DNA of 64,000 bases from Yersinia kristensenii (GTDB lineage: Bacteria; Pseudomonadota; Gammaproteobacteria; Enterobacterales; Enterobacteriaceae): NCBI RefSeq assembly GCF_900460525.1, contig NZ_UHIY01000001.1, positions 3,472,001 to 3,536,000 of the forward strand, in the 5' to 3' direction. How positions within the stretch are numbered: the first letter of the stretch is position 1; every line of letters begins with the position of its first letter. The translations under genes and the position numbers were made by a program. The notes below the pieces were generated by a model. It saw only the letters and a program-made list of their open reading frames with translations. It was not told the DNA's origin and searched no databases. Below are positions 8,878-18,236 of this stretch, piece by piece.

Positions 8878-10605
8878 ATGCAGAGGAAATCACTCCGGTA
8901 TTGGATGCCGGGTTTGACCCAATTAATGGCTTATGAACGTGTCTGGCTTAAGCCAGACATACGAGCCGGGTTGTCGGTGGCGGCAGTGGCATTACCCATC
9001 GCTATTGCCTATGCGGAATTGACCGGCGTTAGTGCTGCCGTTGGTTTGTATTCATGTATTTTGCCGATGATTGCCTACGCTTTTTTTGGTTCATCGCGGC
9101 AATTGATTGTCGGGCCGGATGCGGCTACCTGCGCGGTCATCGCGGCGGTGGTTGCCCCATTGGCGGCAGGGAACAGTGAGGTTCACTGGCAGCTTACCAT
9201 CATGATGACGCTGATGATGGGGACATGGTGTTTGGTGGCTAGCCGCTTCAAGCTGGGAGCGTTGGCGGATTTATTGTCGCGGCCAATACTGACCGGCTTA
9301 CTCAATGGGGTGGCGGTTACCATTATTGTTGATCAATTGGGCAAGGTATTTGGTTTTATGACTCGCCCACCTCAATTGATTGAGCGGGTTTTGGCGCTGC
9401 CGCATAATTTGATTAACAGCCATTTACCCACTGTCGCGATTTCATTACTGACTTTTGTGGTGCTGTATGGCGTCAAGTGGTTACGGCCTAATTGGCCCGC
9501 GCCTTTGTTGGCGATTATCATGGCGACCTTCGTCTCTTGGGCTGCCAATATGCAGCAATTTGGTGTTGGGGTGGTAGGGGGTTTTGACGGCGGTTTGCCG
9601 ATGGTGCATTGGCCAGATTTCCAGCCCGGCCTGTTACGTGACATGGTGATCCCGGCACTCAACCTGGCGGTAGTCAGCTTTGTCAGTATGATGCTCACCG
9701 CCCGCAGTTTTGCGGCGAAGAATGGTTACGAAGTAGATGCGGATGTCGAGTTGCGCGCGCTCGGTGTCACCAATATTGTGTCTGCTTTGTCTCAGGGCTT
9801 TGCCATCAGTGGGGCCAGCACCCGCACCGCGGTGAATGATGCCAATAATGGTAAGAGCCAGTTAGTCTCTATTATCGCCGCTTTAGTTATCGCCATGGTG
9901 TTGTTTTTCTTAACTCGCCCACTGCAATATATCCCGATAGCAGCACTGGGCGTGGTGCTGATTTATGCCGCCTGGTCTTTGCTTGGTTTTAGGAGCTTAT
10001 GGCAATTACGCAAACGTAATACGCAAGCTTTCTATTTGGCGATTTTTACTTTCGTCAGTGTAGTATTGGTCGGCGTTATCAGTGGCATTGGTTTGGCGGT
10101 ATTGCTGGGCTTATTACAATTCTTGCGCACCGTTTTCCGCCCGACAGAGCAATTATTGGGGGTGAATGCCGATGGCATGATCCATTCAATGCGCAGCGGC
10201 AATGGGATTAAACCAGTACCCGGCGTGATGATTTACCGTTTTAACTCGCCACTGACCTATTTCAATGTCGCCTATTTTAAACGGCGCATTCTGAATCTGG
10301 TCGATAGCACACCACATCCGGCCAATTGGGTGGTGATTGATGCAGTCGCGAGCTTTACCTATGCGGATATCAGTGTGTTGGCGGCGATTGATGAACTTAA
10401 ACGCGACTTAAAACAGCGCAATATTAAGCTGATATTGGCGGGGCGGCGCACTGAACTGACGCGCTGGTTCCGGATTAATCGGCTGAAAAGTCATGATGAT
10501 GACCTAATTTTGGTGCCCGATCTCTATTTAGCCCTCAAGCTGATTCAGAGTAAACAGCGGGTGGCAGAGAGAGAGGAACCTGTTGGCGAGCCGGAAGTCA
10601 GTTGA
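8878..10605 (+). CDS. SulP/SLC26-family inorganic anion transporter with STAS domain
   Basis: 575 residues. The first 420 hold about 12 membrane helices with the SulP features AGLSVAAVALPIAIAYAELTGVSAAVGLYS, GPDAATCAVIAA and the SGASTRTAVND block. A cytoplasmic STAS domain follows (about 440-555, GVMIYRFNSPLTYFNVAYFKRRI and VVIDAVASFTYADISVLAAIDELKRDL). It likely imports sulfate, bicarbonate or a related anion; the substrate is not decided by sequence. It is not DauA, whose N-terminus differs. It stands alone between yciB and yciC, which are adjacent in E. coli, so it is a lineage insertion or a loss in E. coli. Confidence 0.9.
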   Translation: MQRKSLRYWMPGLTQLMAYERVWLKPDIRAGLSVAAVALPIAIAYAELTGVSAAVGLYSCILPMIAYAFFGSSRQLIVGPDAATCAVIAAVVAPLAAGNSEVHWQLTIMMTLMMGTWCLVASRFKLGALADLLSRPILTGLLNGVAVTIIVDQLGKVFGFMTRPPQLIERVLALPHNLINSHLPTVAISLLTFVVLYGVKWLRPNWPAPLLAIIMATFVSWAANMQQFGVGVVGGFDGGLPMVHWPDFQPGLLRDMVIPALNLAVVSFVSMMLTARSFAAKNGYEVDADVELRALGVTNIVSALSQGFAISGASTRTAVNDANNGKSQLVSIIAALVIAMVLFFLTRPLQYIPIAALGVVLIYAAWSLLGFRSLWQLRKRNTQAFYLAIFTFVSVVLVGVISGIGLAVLLGLLQFLRTVFRPTEQLLGVNADGMIHSMRSGNGIKPVPGVMIYRFNSPLTYFNVAYFKRRILNLVDSTPHPANWVVIDAVASFTYADISVLAAIDELKRDLKQRNIKLILAGRRTELTRWFRINRLKSHDDDLILVPDLYLALKLIQSKQRVAEREEPVGEPEVS

Positions 10606-10645
10606 TTTAAATCGGCTCAATTGCAGACAACTTTATCGCAAACAA

Positions 10646-10673
10646 CAAAAAGGGCCGTAATGGCCCTTTTTTA
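10646..10673. terminator. Bidirectional terminator between the SulP gene and yciC
   Basis: AAAAAGGGCC and GGCCCTTTTTT around GTAAT, serving the convergent genes. Confidence 0.92.
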
Positions 10674-10691
10674 CTATTATCTGACTGATAT

Positions 10692-11459
10692 TTATACGGT
10701 AGTATCGGTCGGGCGCAATAACATATATAAGCGGAACAAATACACCAGCAATAATGCGGAAACCAGATTACTCAGTGAAGCTAAAACGACACTGGCAATG
10801 GGCGTCGGCAATACCGTCAAGTGATTGACCAAATACAGTAAAATCAGTTTGGCCGCTATCCACAGCATCATTGCTGGCACAATCAGCCGTACATTGGCAA
10901 ACGCCAATTTAGTACTGGCTTTCATGGCGGCAAAAACGCCTATTTTTTCTGTCGTGACGATAGCGGGTGACAGGGAAAGTGCGACAGCAATGACGATACC
11001 CGGCACGATAAACAGGGTTATTCCCAACTGAATTAACAAGGTGCCAATAAACATCAGCAGCAGTAGGCGGGGTAAAATAGGCAAGGAAATGCCAATTGCC
11101 TGCAATGCGCTAACACGACGGCCTTGAGAAACCATAGAAATCAGCGTCAACATACCACCGACTAACAATACATTACCCACTAATGCTGAGAAAGTGGCCG
11201 CCGCTGACACTTTGAGCAGCACAATCTGTTGCTCTGGCGTGAGTTGCGCCACTAATTCTGTAATGCTGATATTGCCTGATGATGCGAAATCATTTTCTGT
11301 GGAACTTAAGGTACTCAGTTGTTCAGTATCAGGGATAAATGCCTGATTTAACATGACGGTAATGAACGCAGTCAGCAGCGCCAGCAACAGAATGGCGGGT
11401 AGCTGATTGCGTAAAAAGTTAAAACTGTCACGGTATAAAGTGTTAGCCGTGATAGGCAT
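10692..11459 (-). CDS. yciC: YciC family inner-membrane protein (UPF0259)
   Basis: 255 residues from the ATG of [19 protein letters not shown], preceded by an AAGGAG ribosome site; the frame extends 28 codons further without support. About six hydrophobic helices (for example [18 protein letters not shown] and [29 protein letters not shown]). It aligns along its length with E. coli YciC. The function is unknown. It lies convergent to the SulP gene and just downstream of the YkgJ-like gene on the same strand. Confidence 0.93.
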   Translation of the reverse strand: MPITANTLYRDSFNFLRNQLPAILLLALLTAFITVMLNQAFIPDTEQLSTLSSTENDFASSGNISITELVAQLTPEQQIVLLKVSAAATFSALVGNVLLVGGMLTLISMVSQGRRVSALQAIGISLPILPRLLLLMFIGTLLIQLGITLFIVPGIVIAVALSLSPAIVTTEKIGVFAAMKASTKLAFANVRLIVPAMMLWIAAKLILLYLVNHLTVLPTPIASVVLASLSNLVSALLLVYLFRLYMLLRPTDTTV

Positions 11460-11509
11460 GAAAGCTCCTTGGGATGAAAAAATAGCGCTTAGCCGATGAT
11501 TATACCTTG

Positions 11510-11917
11510 TTATGGCGCGCTGTGGGATCCTGTCATTGGCCAACAGCGGATTTCTTCTACTCTAATTATCTGGATGTTATCAACAGGTAACGGTGGCAAG
11601 CCGTAGTGGGCACGGGCGCGGTCACAATCCGGATTGTGAATCCCGGCTTCCCCCGACGGTTCAAATTCATGACAAGGAGAAGGGCGCTGACCATAGATTG
11701 AACAAGAAACAGACTGACCCACCTCTCCCTGAAGGGCGGTGCAGCGCGGGGATTTGCAGTTAGTGCCGGACATACAGCTAATAAAGGGAGTGACTTGCTC
11801 GGTCATGGTAGGGGGAACTGTGCCGCCGCCATCCTGGCCTTCAGCCCAATAAAATGACACTCGAAAATAGGCACAGCAGGCCCCACAACTGACACACGGA
11901 TTTATTTCAGCGCTCAT
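11510..11917 (-). CDS. YkgJ-family cysteine-cluster protein
   Basis: 135 residues from ATG 11917 (AAGGAG lies 13 bases upstream; a TTG twelve codons earlier is possible). It begins [20 protein letters not shown], with the C-x-x-C-x-x-C-C cluster of the CxxCxxCC/YkgJ family, and has more cysteines in [27 protein letters not shown] and NPDCDRAR. Such proteins are predicted to bind zinc or an iron-sulfur cluster. The role is unknown. It sits 50 bases upstream of yciC and may be co-transcribed. Confidence 0.85.
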   Translation of the reverse strand: MSAEINPCVSCGACCAYFRVSFYWAEGQDGGGTVPPTMTEQVTPFISCMSGTNCKSPRCTALQGEVGQSVSCSIYGQRPSPCHEFEPSGEAGIHNPDCDRARAHYGLPPLPVDNIQIIRVEEIRCWPMTGSHSAP

Positions 11918-12055
11918 CTTTAATCTACCGCTCCTTACAAAGTAAACAGCCAACCGATCACGATTTCACACATATGACATCCAAGCATAGCAGCATCACC
12001 ACTGTTGTCTTTTTCAGCAATGGCTGTGAGCACAATTTGATGTAAACAGCCATTT

Positions 12056-12069
12056 ATGATCCAGATCAA
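12056..12069 (+). promoter_or_regulatory. FNR-like box upstream of ompW
   Basis: ATGAT-CCAG-ATCAA matches the FNR consensus TTGAT-N4-ATCAA with one change. ompW of E. coli is known to be FNR-activated. The site is 145 bases before the ompW ATG. Confidence 0.55.
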
Positions 12070-12164
12070 TTTCAATGTTATTAAGGAATTAAATAACCCT
12101 ACTTAATTTAGGATTTATCCAAATTGTTACGAAAGATGTGATCTCGATTGGATCATGAATACTT

Positions 12165-12203
12165 ATTTGTAGGTATATTCTGTTCGCGAATATACCTACA
12201 AAT
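12165..12203 (+). repeat. Perfect 16-bp inverted repeat in the ompW leader
   Basis: ATTTGTAGGTATATTC and its exact reverse complement GAATATACCTACAAAT flank a seven-base loop. The right arm ends directly before the GGA of the ompW ribosome site. There is no T-run, so it is not a standard terminator. It may be a mRNA hairpin affecting translation or stability, or a large operator. Confidence 0.8.
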
Positions 12204-12213
12204 GGAATGGATA

Positions 12214-12849
12214 ATGAAAAAAGTCACTTTGGCATTGTTAGCCGTAGCAACTCTGACATCGACTGCGGTAAGTGCGCACCAAGCGGGCGATTATATTTTC
12301 CGGGCAGGGACGGCAACTGTCAGACCCAATACAGGTTCTGATGATGTATTAGGTTATGGTTCCTTCAAAGCGGATAATAATACCCAGTTGGGCCTGACCT
12401 TCAGCTATCTGGTTACTGATAATATCGGGGTCGAACTGTTGGCCGCGACGCCGTTCCGTCATAAGGTTGGCCTTGGGCCGACCGGCGATATTGCCGAAGT
12501 TAAGCAATTGCCACCGACATTAATGGCACAGTATTATTTCCGTGATAAACAAGACAAACTGCGCCCGTACTTGGGGATAGGTCTGAACTACACCACTTTC
12601 TTTGATGAGAAATTCAACAATACCGGCACTTCTGCTGGTTTGACGGATTTAAGTGTTAAAGACTCTTGGGGAGTGGCCGGTCAGGCCGGTTTGGATTACA
12701 TGGTCAGCGAAAACTGGATGGTGAATATGTCTGTCTGGTGGATGAATATCGAAACTGACGTGAAATTCAAAGCCGCGGGTCAAGAACAAAGTATTCATAC
12801 TCGCCTTGATCCATGGGTGTTTATGTTCGGCGCGGGCTATCGTTTCTAA
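12214..12849 (+). CDS. ompW: Outer-membrane protein OmpW
   Basis: 211 residues from ATG 12214. The signal peptide MKKVTLALLAVATLTSTAVSA is followed by mature HQAGDYIFRAGTATVRPN. An eight-stranded barrel ends in WVFMFGAGYRF with the C-terminal phenylalanine required for BAM assembly. OmpW forms a hydrophobic channel in the outer membrane for small hydrophobic molecules and responds to oxygen and stress. It is a single-gene unit with an FNR-like site and a strong hairpin in its leader; yciE/F/G, neighbours in E. coli, are absent. Confidence 0.96.
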   Translation: MKKVTLALLAVATLTSTAVSAHQAGDYIFRAGTATVRPNTGSDDVLGYGSFKADNNTQLGLTFSYLVTDNIGVELLAATPFRHKVGLGPTGDIAEVKQLPPTLMAQYYFRDKQDKLRPYLGIGLNYTTFFDEKFNNTGTSAGLTDLSVKDSWGVAGQAGLDYMVSENWMVNMSVWWMNIETDVKFKAAGQEQSIHTRLDPWVFMFGAGYRF

Positions 12850-12862
12850 TTATCCTTCATCC

Positions 12863-12941
12863 TTGGCGTTACAGTGATGTTAGCTGCGTTCACTTACCTG
12901 AATCACTGACTTGTAGTTGACCTTACTGGCTGTAACACCAA
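12863..12941. repeat. Degenerate ERIC/IRU-like palindromic element
   Basis: Ends TTGGCGTTACAG and CTGTAACACCAA are inverted repeats (11 of 12). The interior GCTGCGTTCACTTACCTGAA resembles one half of the better-preserved ERIC at 15642-15768. It lies just after ompW and may act in its 3' end. Confidence 0.5.
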
Positions 12942-12978
12942 TGACTTTGGCTAATATTTTTCGTTTTTAGCATCAATA

Positions 12979-13050
12979 GGCGGGGAAATGTACCGAATGG
13001 ATCGTAACGGCGTAAGCCGTCGGCGTGCCCATCGGTGCAGTCGCCCCGCC
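12979..13050. ncRNA. Candidate structured RNA: nested 72-nt hairpin
   Basis: Three stems stack in one long hairpin. GGCGGGG (12979-12985) pairs with CCCCGCC (13044-13050). ACCGAATGG pairs with CCATCGGT with one bulged A. ACGGC pairs with GCCGT around a GTAA loop (13007-13020), which is of the GNRA type on the plus strand. No known family is recognised. It could be a transcript end, a small RNA or a repeat; there is no U-run after it. Confidence 0.4.
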
Positions 13051-13087
13051 AGTCTCCAGACTATAATAGGTGCTTACTCACACACAA

Positions 13088-13402
13088 TTACCTGATAAGC
13101 ATTTGATCACTAACAGATTTCACCCCAGGTACGCCACGGGTAATCTGTACCGCGCGGTTTGCATCCTGACGCGAGCTAACAAAACCACTCAACTGAACCC
13201 GCCCTTTGAACGTCTCAACACTGATTTCAGTCGATTTTAGATTCTTCTCACCCAGCAGCGCAGATTTCACTTTCGTCGTCACCACAGTATCATCCAGATA
13301 ACCACCGGTTCCTTCCGATTTTGCTGTCGGCGCACAAGCAGATATTGCCATCGCCATCACCACTGCAATACATAAGGCTGCCAAAGTCTTAAAAATCTTC
13401 AT
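13088..13402 (-). CDS. BON-domain lipoprotein
   Basis: 104 residues. A signal peptide with lipobox ISAC predicts lipidation of Cys23; the following Ala suggests outer-membrane sorting. Residues about 38-104 form one BON domain (DDTVVTTKVKSALLGEKNLKSTEISVETFKGRVQLSGFV), related to OsmY/DolP-type periplasmic proteins that bind phospholipid membranes. With one BON domain it is half the size of OsmY or DolP. It takes the place of yciE/F/G between ompW and trpA. A role in envelope stress is plausible from the family. Confidence 0.88.
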   Translation of the reverse strand: MKIFKTLAALCIAVVMAMAISACAPTAKSEGTGGYLDDTVVTTKVKSALLGEKNLKSTEISVETFKGRVQLSGFVSSRQDANRAVQITRGVPGVKSVSDQMLIR

Positions 13403-13581
13403 AAATGACTCTCCATGTTTAGCTCAAAGTATTATTAACGCATATTTCACTCAGGGGTGCTGACACTCTCCGCATCCTAAATGTAAAAAAATGCTTAGTG
13501 TGTTACACATTATTAGTATTGGTTATGAATGTCTTTTATACAAATTTATGCTGAATAGAGCGTGAGAAAGGTATTGAAAAT

Positions 13582-13622
13582 AAGGAAGAAAGCGCCTGAG
13601 TCGGTGACGTCATCAGGCGCTC
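13582..13622 (-). terminator. Terminator of the trp operon
   Basis: AGCGCCTGA pairs with TCAGGCGCT around a 13-base loop just after trpA, and on the minus strand runs into TTTCTTCC. Confidence 0.8.
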
Positions 13623-13630
13623 TAAGGGCA

Positions 13631-14437
13631 CTAGCTGCGGGTCGCTGCTTTCATTTTAGTCACAAAACTCGCCAATTGGGCGAGCATCTCAGTGGGCTGA
13701 GAGAGATTGTTTTCAATGATTTTTACAATCGCAGAACCTGAAATAGCGCCTGCTGCTCCAGCCTCCAGGCTGATTTTCACCTGCTCCGGTTCTGAAATAC
13801 CAAAACCTTGCAGGGCTGGCGCGGCATGGTATTCACGCAGTTTATCTATTAAATGATTCAAGGGCAGATGGCCATGGTGTTCCGCACCGGTCACCCCTGC
13901 ACGAGAAAGCAGATAGGTATAACCGCGGCCATGAGAGGCTATTTCCCGCAATAAATCATCATCTGCATTCGGCGGGCAGATAAAGATAGGCGCAATTCCG
14001 TGGCGCAAGGCCGCCGTTCGGAAGGGCAGTGACTCTTCAAACGGCACGTCAGCAATCAGCACCGAGTCGACACCCACATCAGCACAGCGCTGATAGAAAG
14101 TATCAATTCCGTTATGGAAGACCAGATTTGCATACATCAGCAGCCCAATAGGAATAGTGGGGTGCTTTTTGCGGATTTCGGCCAGCATCTCAAAACAAAT
14201 GCTCGGAGTCACACCGGCGGCGAAAGCGCGCAGCGCCGCGTTTTGAATCGTCGGGCCATCCGCCAATGGGTCAGAGAAGGGAATACCCAGCTCCAAGGCA
14301 TCGGCACCGGCGGCAATTAAGGTGTCGATAATCTCTAAAGAAAGCGCTGGTGTTGGGTCACCCAGTTGCACGAAAGGCACAAATGCGCCTTCTTTTTTGG
14401 CGGCCAATTGTTGGAAAAGCTGTTGATAACGCTCCAT
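13631..14437 (-). CDS. trpA: Tryptophan synthase alpha chain
   Basis: 268 residues. It cleaves indole-3-glycerol phosphate to indole and glyceraldehyde 3-phosphate. Catalytic Glu is in [16 protein letters not shown] and Asp in the same loop region; the phosphate-binding [10 protein letters not shown] and [15 protein letters not shown] are present. Its start overlaps the trpB stop by one base (TAATG), so alpha and beta are made at matched levels for the alpha2-beta2 complex. Last gene of the operon, followed by a terminator. Confidence 0.98.
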   Translation of the reverse strand: MERYQQLFQQLAAKKEGAFVPFVQLGDPTPALSLEIIDTLIAAGADALELGIPFSDPLADGPTIQNAALRAFAAGVTPSICFEMLAEIRKKHPTIPIGLLMYANLVFHNGIDTFYQRCADVGVDSVLIADVPFEESLPFRTAALRHGIAPIFICPPNADDDLLREIASHGRGYTYLLSRAGVTGAEHHGHLPLNHLIDKLREYHAAPALQGFGISEPEQVKISLEAGAAGAISGSAIVKIIENNLSQPTEMLAQLASFVTKMKAATRS

Positions 14438-15627
14438 TAAATTTCTCCCCGTGCTTTCAGGATATCGTGAACGGTGAAAATATCTTTATCACCACGCCCG
14501 GACAGATTCACCACCAGTATCTGTTCTTTTTCTGGTGATGCTTTAATCATTTTCAAAGCATGCGCCAGTGCATGGGAAGATTCCAATGCCGGGATAATCC
14601 CTTCTTTACATGACAGTGCTTTAAACGCCTCCAGAGCTTCGTCGTCGGTCACTGAAACATAATCCGCGCGCCCAATGCTGTTCAAATAAGCATGTTGTGG
14701 CCCGACAGACGGGAAGTCTAAACCAGCAGAAATTGAGTAAGATTCTTCAATTTGACCATCACTGGTTTGCATCATCGGCGATTTCATGCCGAAGTAGATA
14801 CCCACTTTGCCGTGTTTGAGTGGCGCACCATGTTGGCCGGTTTCGATACCCAGCCCGGCCGGTTCTACGCCAATCAGGCCCACGCCCGGCTCATCGATAA
14901 AATCAGCAAACATCCCAATGGCGTTAGAACCGCCACCGATGCATGCCAGCACCGCATCTGGCAGGCGGCCTTCTCTGGCCAGCATTTGCGCTTTAGTTTC
15001 TTCGCCAATCATCCGTTGGAATTCGCGCACAATCGTTGGGTAAGGGTGCGGGCCTGCGGCGGTTCCCAGCATATAGTGGGCGGTTTCGTAGCTACCAGAC
15101 CAGTCACGCAGGGCTTCATTACACGCATCTTTCAGTGTCGAGGAGCCACTGTGCACTGGGATAACTTCGGCTCCCATCAAGCGCATACGAAATACGTTGG
15201 GTGACTGGCGCTCAATATCTTTAGCGCCCATATAAATGCGGCATTTTAAGCCGAGCAGGGCGCAGGCTAATGCTGACGCCACACCATGCTGACCGGCACC
15301 GGTTTCAGCAATGATTTCTGTCTTACCCATGCGTTTTGCTAATAAAGCTTGGCCTAACACCTGATTTGTTTTGTGCGCGCCGCCGTGCAACAGGTCTTCG
15401 CGTTTCAGATATAACTTGGTTTTAGTCCCCGCGGTCAAATTTTGACACAGGGTCAGAGCGGTGGGACGCCCGGCATAGTTCTTGAGCAAATCCTGAAATT
15501 CCGCCTGGAACTCAGGGTCTAACTGAGCACTGACAAAAGCCTCTTCCAATTGCTTTAATGCTGGCATCAGAATCTGGGGGACATACATGCCCCCGAACTC
15601 GCCAAAATAGGGATTCAATGTGGTCAT
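14437..15627 (-). CDS. trpB: Tryptophan synthase beta chain
   Basis: 396 residues from ATG 15627 ([18 protein letters not shown]); the frame extends upstream through the ERIC element without meaning. The pyridoxal-phosphate lysine is in HGGAHKTNQ and the phosphate loop is GGGSNAIG. It condenses indole with serine to give tryptophan. AAAGGACAG just before the start is the ribosome site, and an ERIC element ends only a few bases upstream of it, an unusual intercistronic insertion. Confidence 0.98.
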   Translation of the reverse strand: MTTLNPYFGEFGGMYVPQILMPALKQLEEAFVSAQLDPEFQAEFQDLLKNYAGRPTALTLCQNLTAGTKTKLYLKREDLLHGGAHKTNQVLGQALLAKRMGKTEIIAETGAGQHGVASALACALLGLKCRIYMGAKDIERQSPNVFRMRLMGAEVIPVHSGSSTLKDACNEALRDWSGSYETAHYMLGTAAGPHPYPTIVREFQRMIGEETKAQMLAREGRLPDAVLACIGGGSNAIGMFADFIDEPGVGLIGVEPAGLGIETGQHGAPLKHGKVGIYFGMKSPMMQTSDGQIEESYSISAGLDFPSVGPQHAYLNSIGRADYVSVTDDEALEAFKALSCKEGIIPALESSHALAHALKMIKASPEKEQILVVNLSGRGDKDIFTVHDILKARGEI

Positions 15628-15641
15628 TTTTCTGTCCTTTA

Positions 15642-15768
15642 TATACCCGTCATCTTTCAAACTGCAGGTGTGTTGGCTGCACTTGCTAACCCGAATCACT
15701 TACTTGTGTAAGCTCATCGGGATTATCTTGCTTACCGCCTTCCTGCATCTTGAAATCTATTGGGTATA
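15642..15768 (-). repeat. ERIC/IRU element within the trp operon
   Basis: 127 bp with TATACCC ... GGGTATA ends. Its core on the minus strand carries GAGCTTACACAAGTAAGTGA, the hallmark of enterobacterial repetitive intergenic consensus sequences. It fills most of the 166-base gap between trpC and trpB and is transcribed with the operon, so it should form a long hairpin in the mRNA. Confidence 0.92.
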
Positions 15769-15793
15769 GGGTTAACCCAAATGTGTTTATGAT

Positions 15794-17155
15794 TTAATAG
15801 GTGCGTAATGTCTGGAATACCGCGGCAATCTTTTGGGGATCTTTAATGCCGGGGGCACTTTCGACACCGGAATTGAGATCCAGGCCAGCGCAGCCTAATT
15901 GCGCCGCAGCACCGCAGTTATCCGGCCCCAGCCCGCCTGCCAGCAGGACATTGTCCAATGGCTGACCGGCTAATAATGACCAGTCAAAGCGTTGGCCGGT
16001 GCCCCCCTGGCCATTATCCAACACATAGCGCTCGACATGCAGTAAGTTGCGCGCTGGCACAGTGTCACTGACACTCAATGCTTGCCAAATCTGGCAACTG
16101 GCGGGCAATACCTCCCGCAGTTGGTTGATATAGGTTTGATCTTCATGCCCATGCAATTGCACGGCGGTTAGCGACAGGCGCTCAGCTGTTTGTTGTATAG
16201 TCTCGACTTTAGCATCACGGAACACACCGACATATTTTAGCGGCGCACCACTAATCACGGTGCGGGCCTGCGCAATATCCACATAACGGGGTGAATTTCC
16301 GACAAAAATCAACCCGCCATACACTGCTCCAGCTTGGTAAGCCGCGGCGGCATCTTGGGCGCGGGTCAGACCGCAGACTTTATTCTCGCCCAGTAATACG
16401 CGGCGTACCGCGGCATTCAGGTCGGGTTCAGACATCAACGCGCTGCCAATCAGGAACCCGTTGGCAAAGTGGCCGAGTTCGCGCACTTGTTGGTAGGTAT
16501 TGATGCCGGATTCGCTGATGACCGTCACGTTTTTGGGCAAGCGGGGGGCCAGTTCACGGGTGCGATCAAGGCTGATAGATAAGTCGCGTAAATCTCGGTT
16601 ATTGATACCGACGACTTTCGCCTCTAATGCAATGGCTCTTTCCAGCTCTTCGGCATTGCTGGCCTCGGTCAACACGCCCATGTTCAGGCTATGAGCCACG
16701 GCGGCCAGTTGACGATAAGTTTCATCATCCAGGACAGATAACATCAGCAAAATAGCATCAGCCTGATAAAAACGGGCGAGCTGAATTTGGTAAGCATCAA
16801 TAATAAAGTCTTTGCACAATACCGGTTGAGTTACCACGGCACTGACTTGCGGCAAGAAATCAAAACTGCCCTGGAAGTATTTTTCATCCGTCAGAACCGA
16901 GATAGCCGAGGCGTAATTTTTATAAACTGCCGCAATCTCTGTCGGGTTAAAATTATCGCGAATAACCCCCTTGGATGGCGATGCTTTTTTGCATTCCAAA
17001 ATAAACACGGTTTTGTCGCCCTGTAGCGCGTGATAAAAATCGCGCTGGCTCGGGGTAATGCCATTTTGGAAGCTGGCCAGAGGTTGTTGCAATTTCCGCG
17101 CGGCAACCCAGATTTCCTTATCGCGCACTATTTTGTGAAGTACGGTTTCCTGCAT
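15794..17155 (-). CDS. trpC: Bifunctional indole-3-glycerol-phosphate synthase / phosphoribosylanthranilate isomerase
   Basis: 453 residues from ATG 17155 (MQETVLHKIVRDKEIWV). The N-terminal half is the synthase, with ECKKASPSKGVIRDN, LCKDFIID and GINNRDLRDLSIS. The C-terminal half is the TrpF isomerase, with CGLTRAQDAAAAYQAGAVYGGLIF, VQLHGHEDQTYI and GLDLNSGVESAPGIKD. The fusion is that of E. coli. It converts phosphoribosylanthranilate to indole-3-glycerol phosphate in two steps. Four bases separate it from trpD upstream; an ERIC element follows it. Confidence 0.98.
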   Translation of the reverse strand: MQETVLHKIVRDKEIWVAARKLQQPLASFQNGITPSQRDFYHALQGDKTVFILECKKASPSKGVIRDNFNPTEIAAVYKNYASAISVLTDEKYFQGSFDFLPQVSAVVTQPVLCKDFIIDAYQIQLARFYQADAILLMLSVLDDETYRQLAAVAHSLNMGVLTEASNAEELERAIALEAKVVGINNRDLRDLSISLDRTRELAPRLPKNVTVISESGINTYQQVRELGHFANGFLIGSALMSEPDLNAAVRRVLLGENKVCGLTRAQDAAAAYQAGAVYGGLIFVGNSPRYVDIAQARTVISGAPLKYVGVFRDAKVETIQQTAERLSLTAVQLHGHEDQTYINQLREVLPASCQIWQALSVSDTVPARNLLHVERYVLDNGQGGTGQRFDWSLLAGQPLDNVLLAGGLGPDNCGAAAQLGCAGLDLNSGVESAPGIKDPQKIAAVFQTLRTY

Positions 17156-17159
17156 GATT

Positions 17160-18176
17160 TTATCCTCTTGCTGCCAGAGCGGTAACACGTTCAAAAGGCC
17201 GACCGCTGTGAATCATTTCCAATGCTTGCTGCGCGTTGTGGCGCAGGTTTTCTTGCCCGTGTAACTTCAGCAATAACGCCACGTTAGCCGCGACGGCTGC
17301 CGCGTGTGCTGCTTCACCCTTACCTTGTAACAACCGTGCTAAAATGTCACGATTTTCTTCCGGTGCGCCACCTTGCAGTGAGCCAAGTTCATAGCGATTT
17401 AAACCAAAGTCTTCGGGCGCTAATTCGTAGCTTTCAATATGGCCGTTATTTAGCTCCGCGACCTGTGTCGGCGCATGAATCGCCACTTCATCCATTCCAC
17501 CGCCATGCACCACGGCAGCGCGTTGATAACCCAAGACTTTAAGGGTTTGAGCAATCGGCAACACCAGTTCAGGGCTATACACACCAATCAATGCCAACGG
17601 CGGGCGGGCGGGGTTAATCAATGGCCCCAACACATTAAACAGGGTGCGGGTTTTCAACTGTTGGCGAACCGGCATCGCGTGGCGAAAACCGGTGTGATAC
17701 TGCGGCGCAAACAGGAAGCAAACCCCTAACTCATCCAAGGCCAGACGCGATTGTTCGGCGCTCATGTCGAGGCGAATACCAAAGGCGGCCAGCAAGTCTG
17801 ACGAGCCAGATCGGCTGGAGACACTGCGGTTACCGTGCTTGGCCACTTTCACCCCACAACTGGCGGCGACAAAGGCGCTCGCAGTGGAAATATTAATGCT
17901 GTTGGTGCCGTCGCCGCCGGTACCGACAATATCGGCAAACAGGTAATCGGGGCGCGGGAAAGGTTGCGCATCGGCTAATAAAGCTTGTGCGGCACCGGCA
18001 ATCTCGGCGGGGGTTTCGCCCCGTACTTTCATGCTGATTAATGCCGCAGCCAATTGGCTGGCTTCCAGTTCGCCGCGCACAATCGCGGCAAATAATAGCT
18101 GGCTTTCTTGCTGGCTCAGAGACTCGGCGCAGAACAGTTTTTCTAATAACAATTCTTTTGGTAATAGATTGTGCAT
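17160..18176 (-). CDS. trpD: Anthranilate phosphoribosyltransferase
   Basis: 338 residues, a stand-alone enzyme, unlike the TrpG-TrpD fusion of E. coli. The glycine-rich phosphoribosyl-diphosphate loop is [14 protein letters not shown], followed by [15 protein letters not shown] and the HGGGMDE region. It transfers phosphoribosyl to anthranilate. The gap to trpG is 60 bases, the trpC start follows four bases after its stop. Confidence 0.97.
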   Translation of the reverse strand: MHNLLPKELLLEKLFCAESLSQQESQLLFAAIVRGELEASQLAAALISMKVRGETPAEIAGAAQALLADAQPFPRPDYLFADIVGTGGDGTNSINISTASAFVAASCGVKVAKHGNRSVSSRSGSSDLLAAFGIRLDMSAEQSRLALDELGVCFLFAPQYHTGFRHAMPVRQQLKTRTLFNVLGPLINPARPPLALIGVYSPELVLPIAQTLKVLGYQRAAVVHGGGMDEVAIHAPTQVAELNNGHIESYELAPEDFGLNRYELGSLQGGAPEENRDILARLLQGKGEAAHAAAVAANVALLLKLHGQENLRHNAQQALEMIHSGRPFERVTALAARG

Positions 18177-18236
18177 CTGATATTCCTTAAATATTCAGCC
18201 CCAAAGAGTTGGGCGTTACAGCTAACACTCTTGCGG

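Noticed and set aside
12148..12213. Upstream extension of the ompW frame
   Set aside because: The extension lies in the hairpin and lacks a ribosome site; ATG 12214 gives a correct signal peptide.
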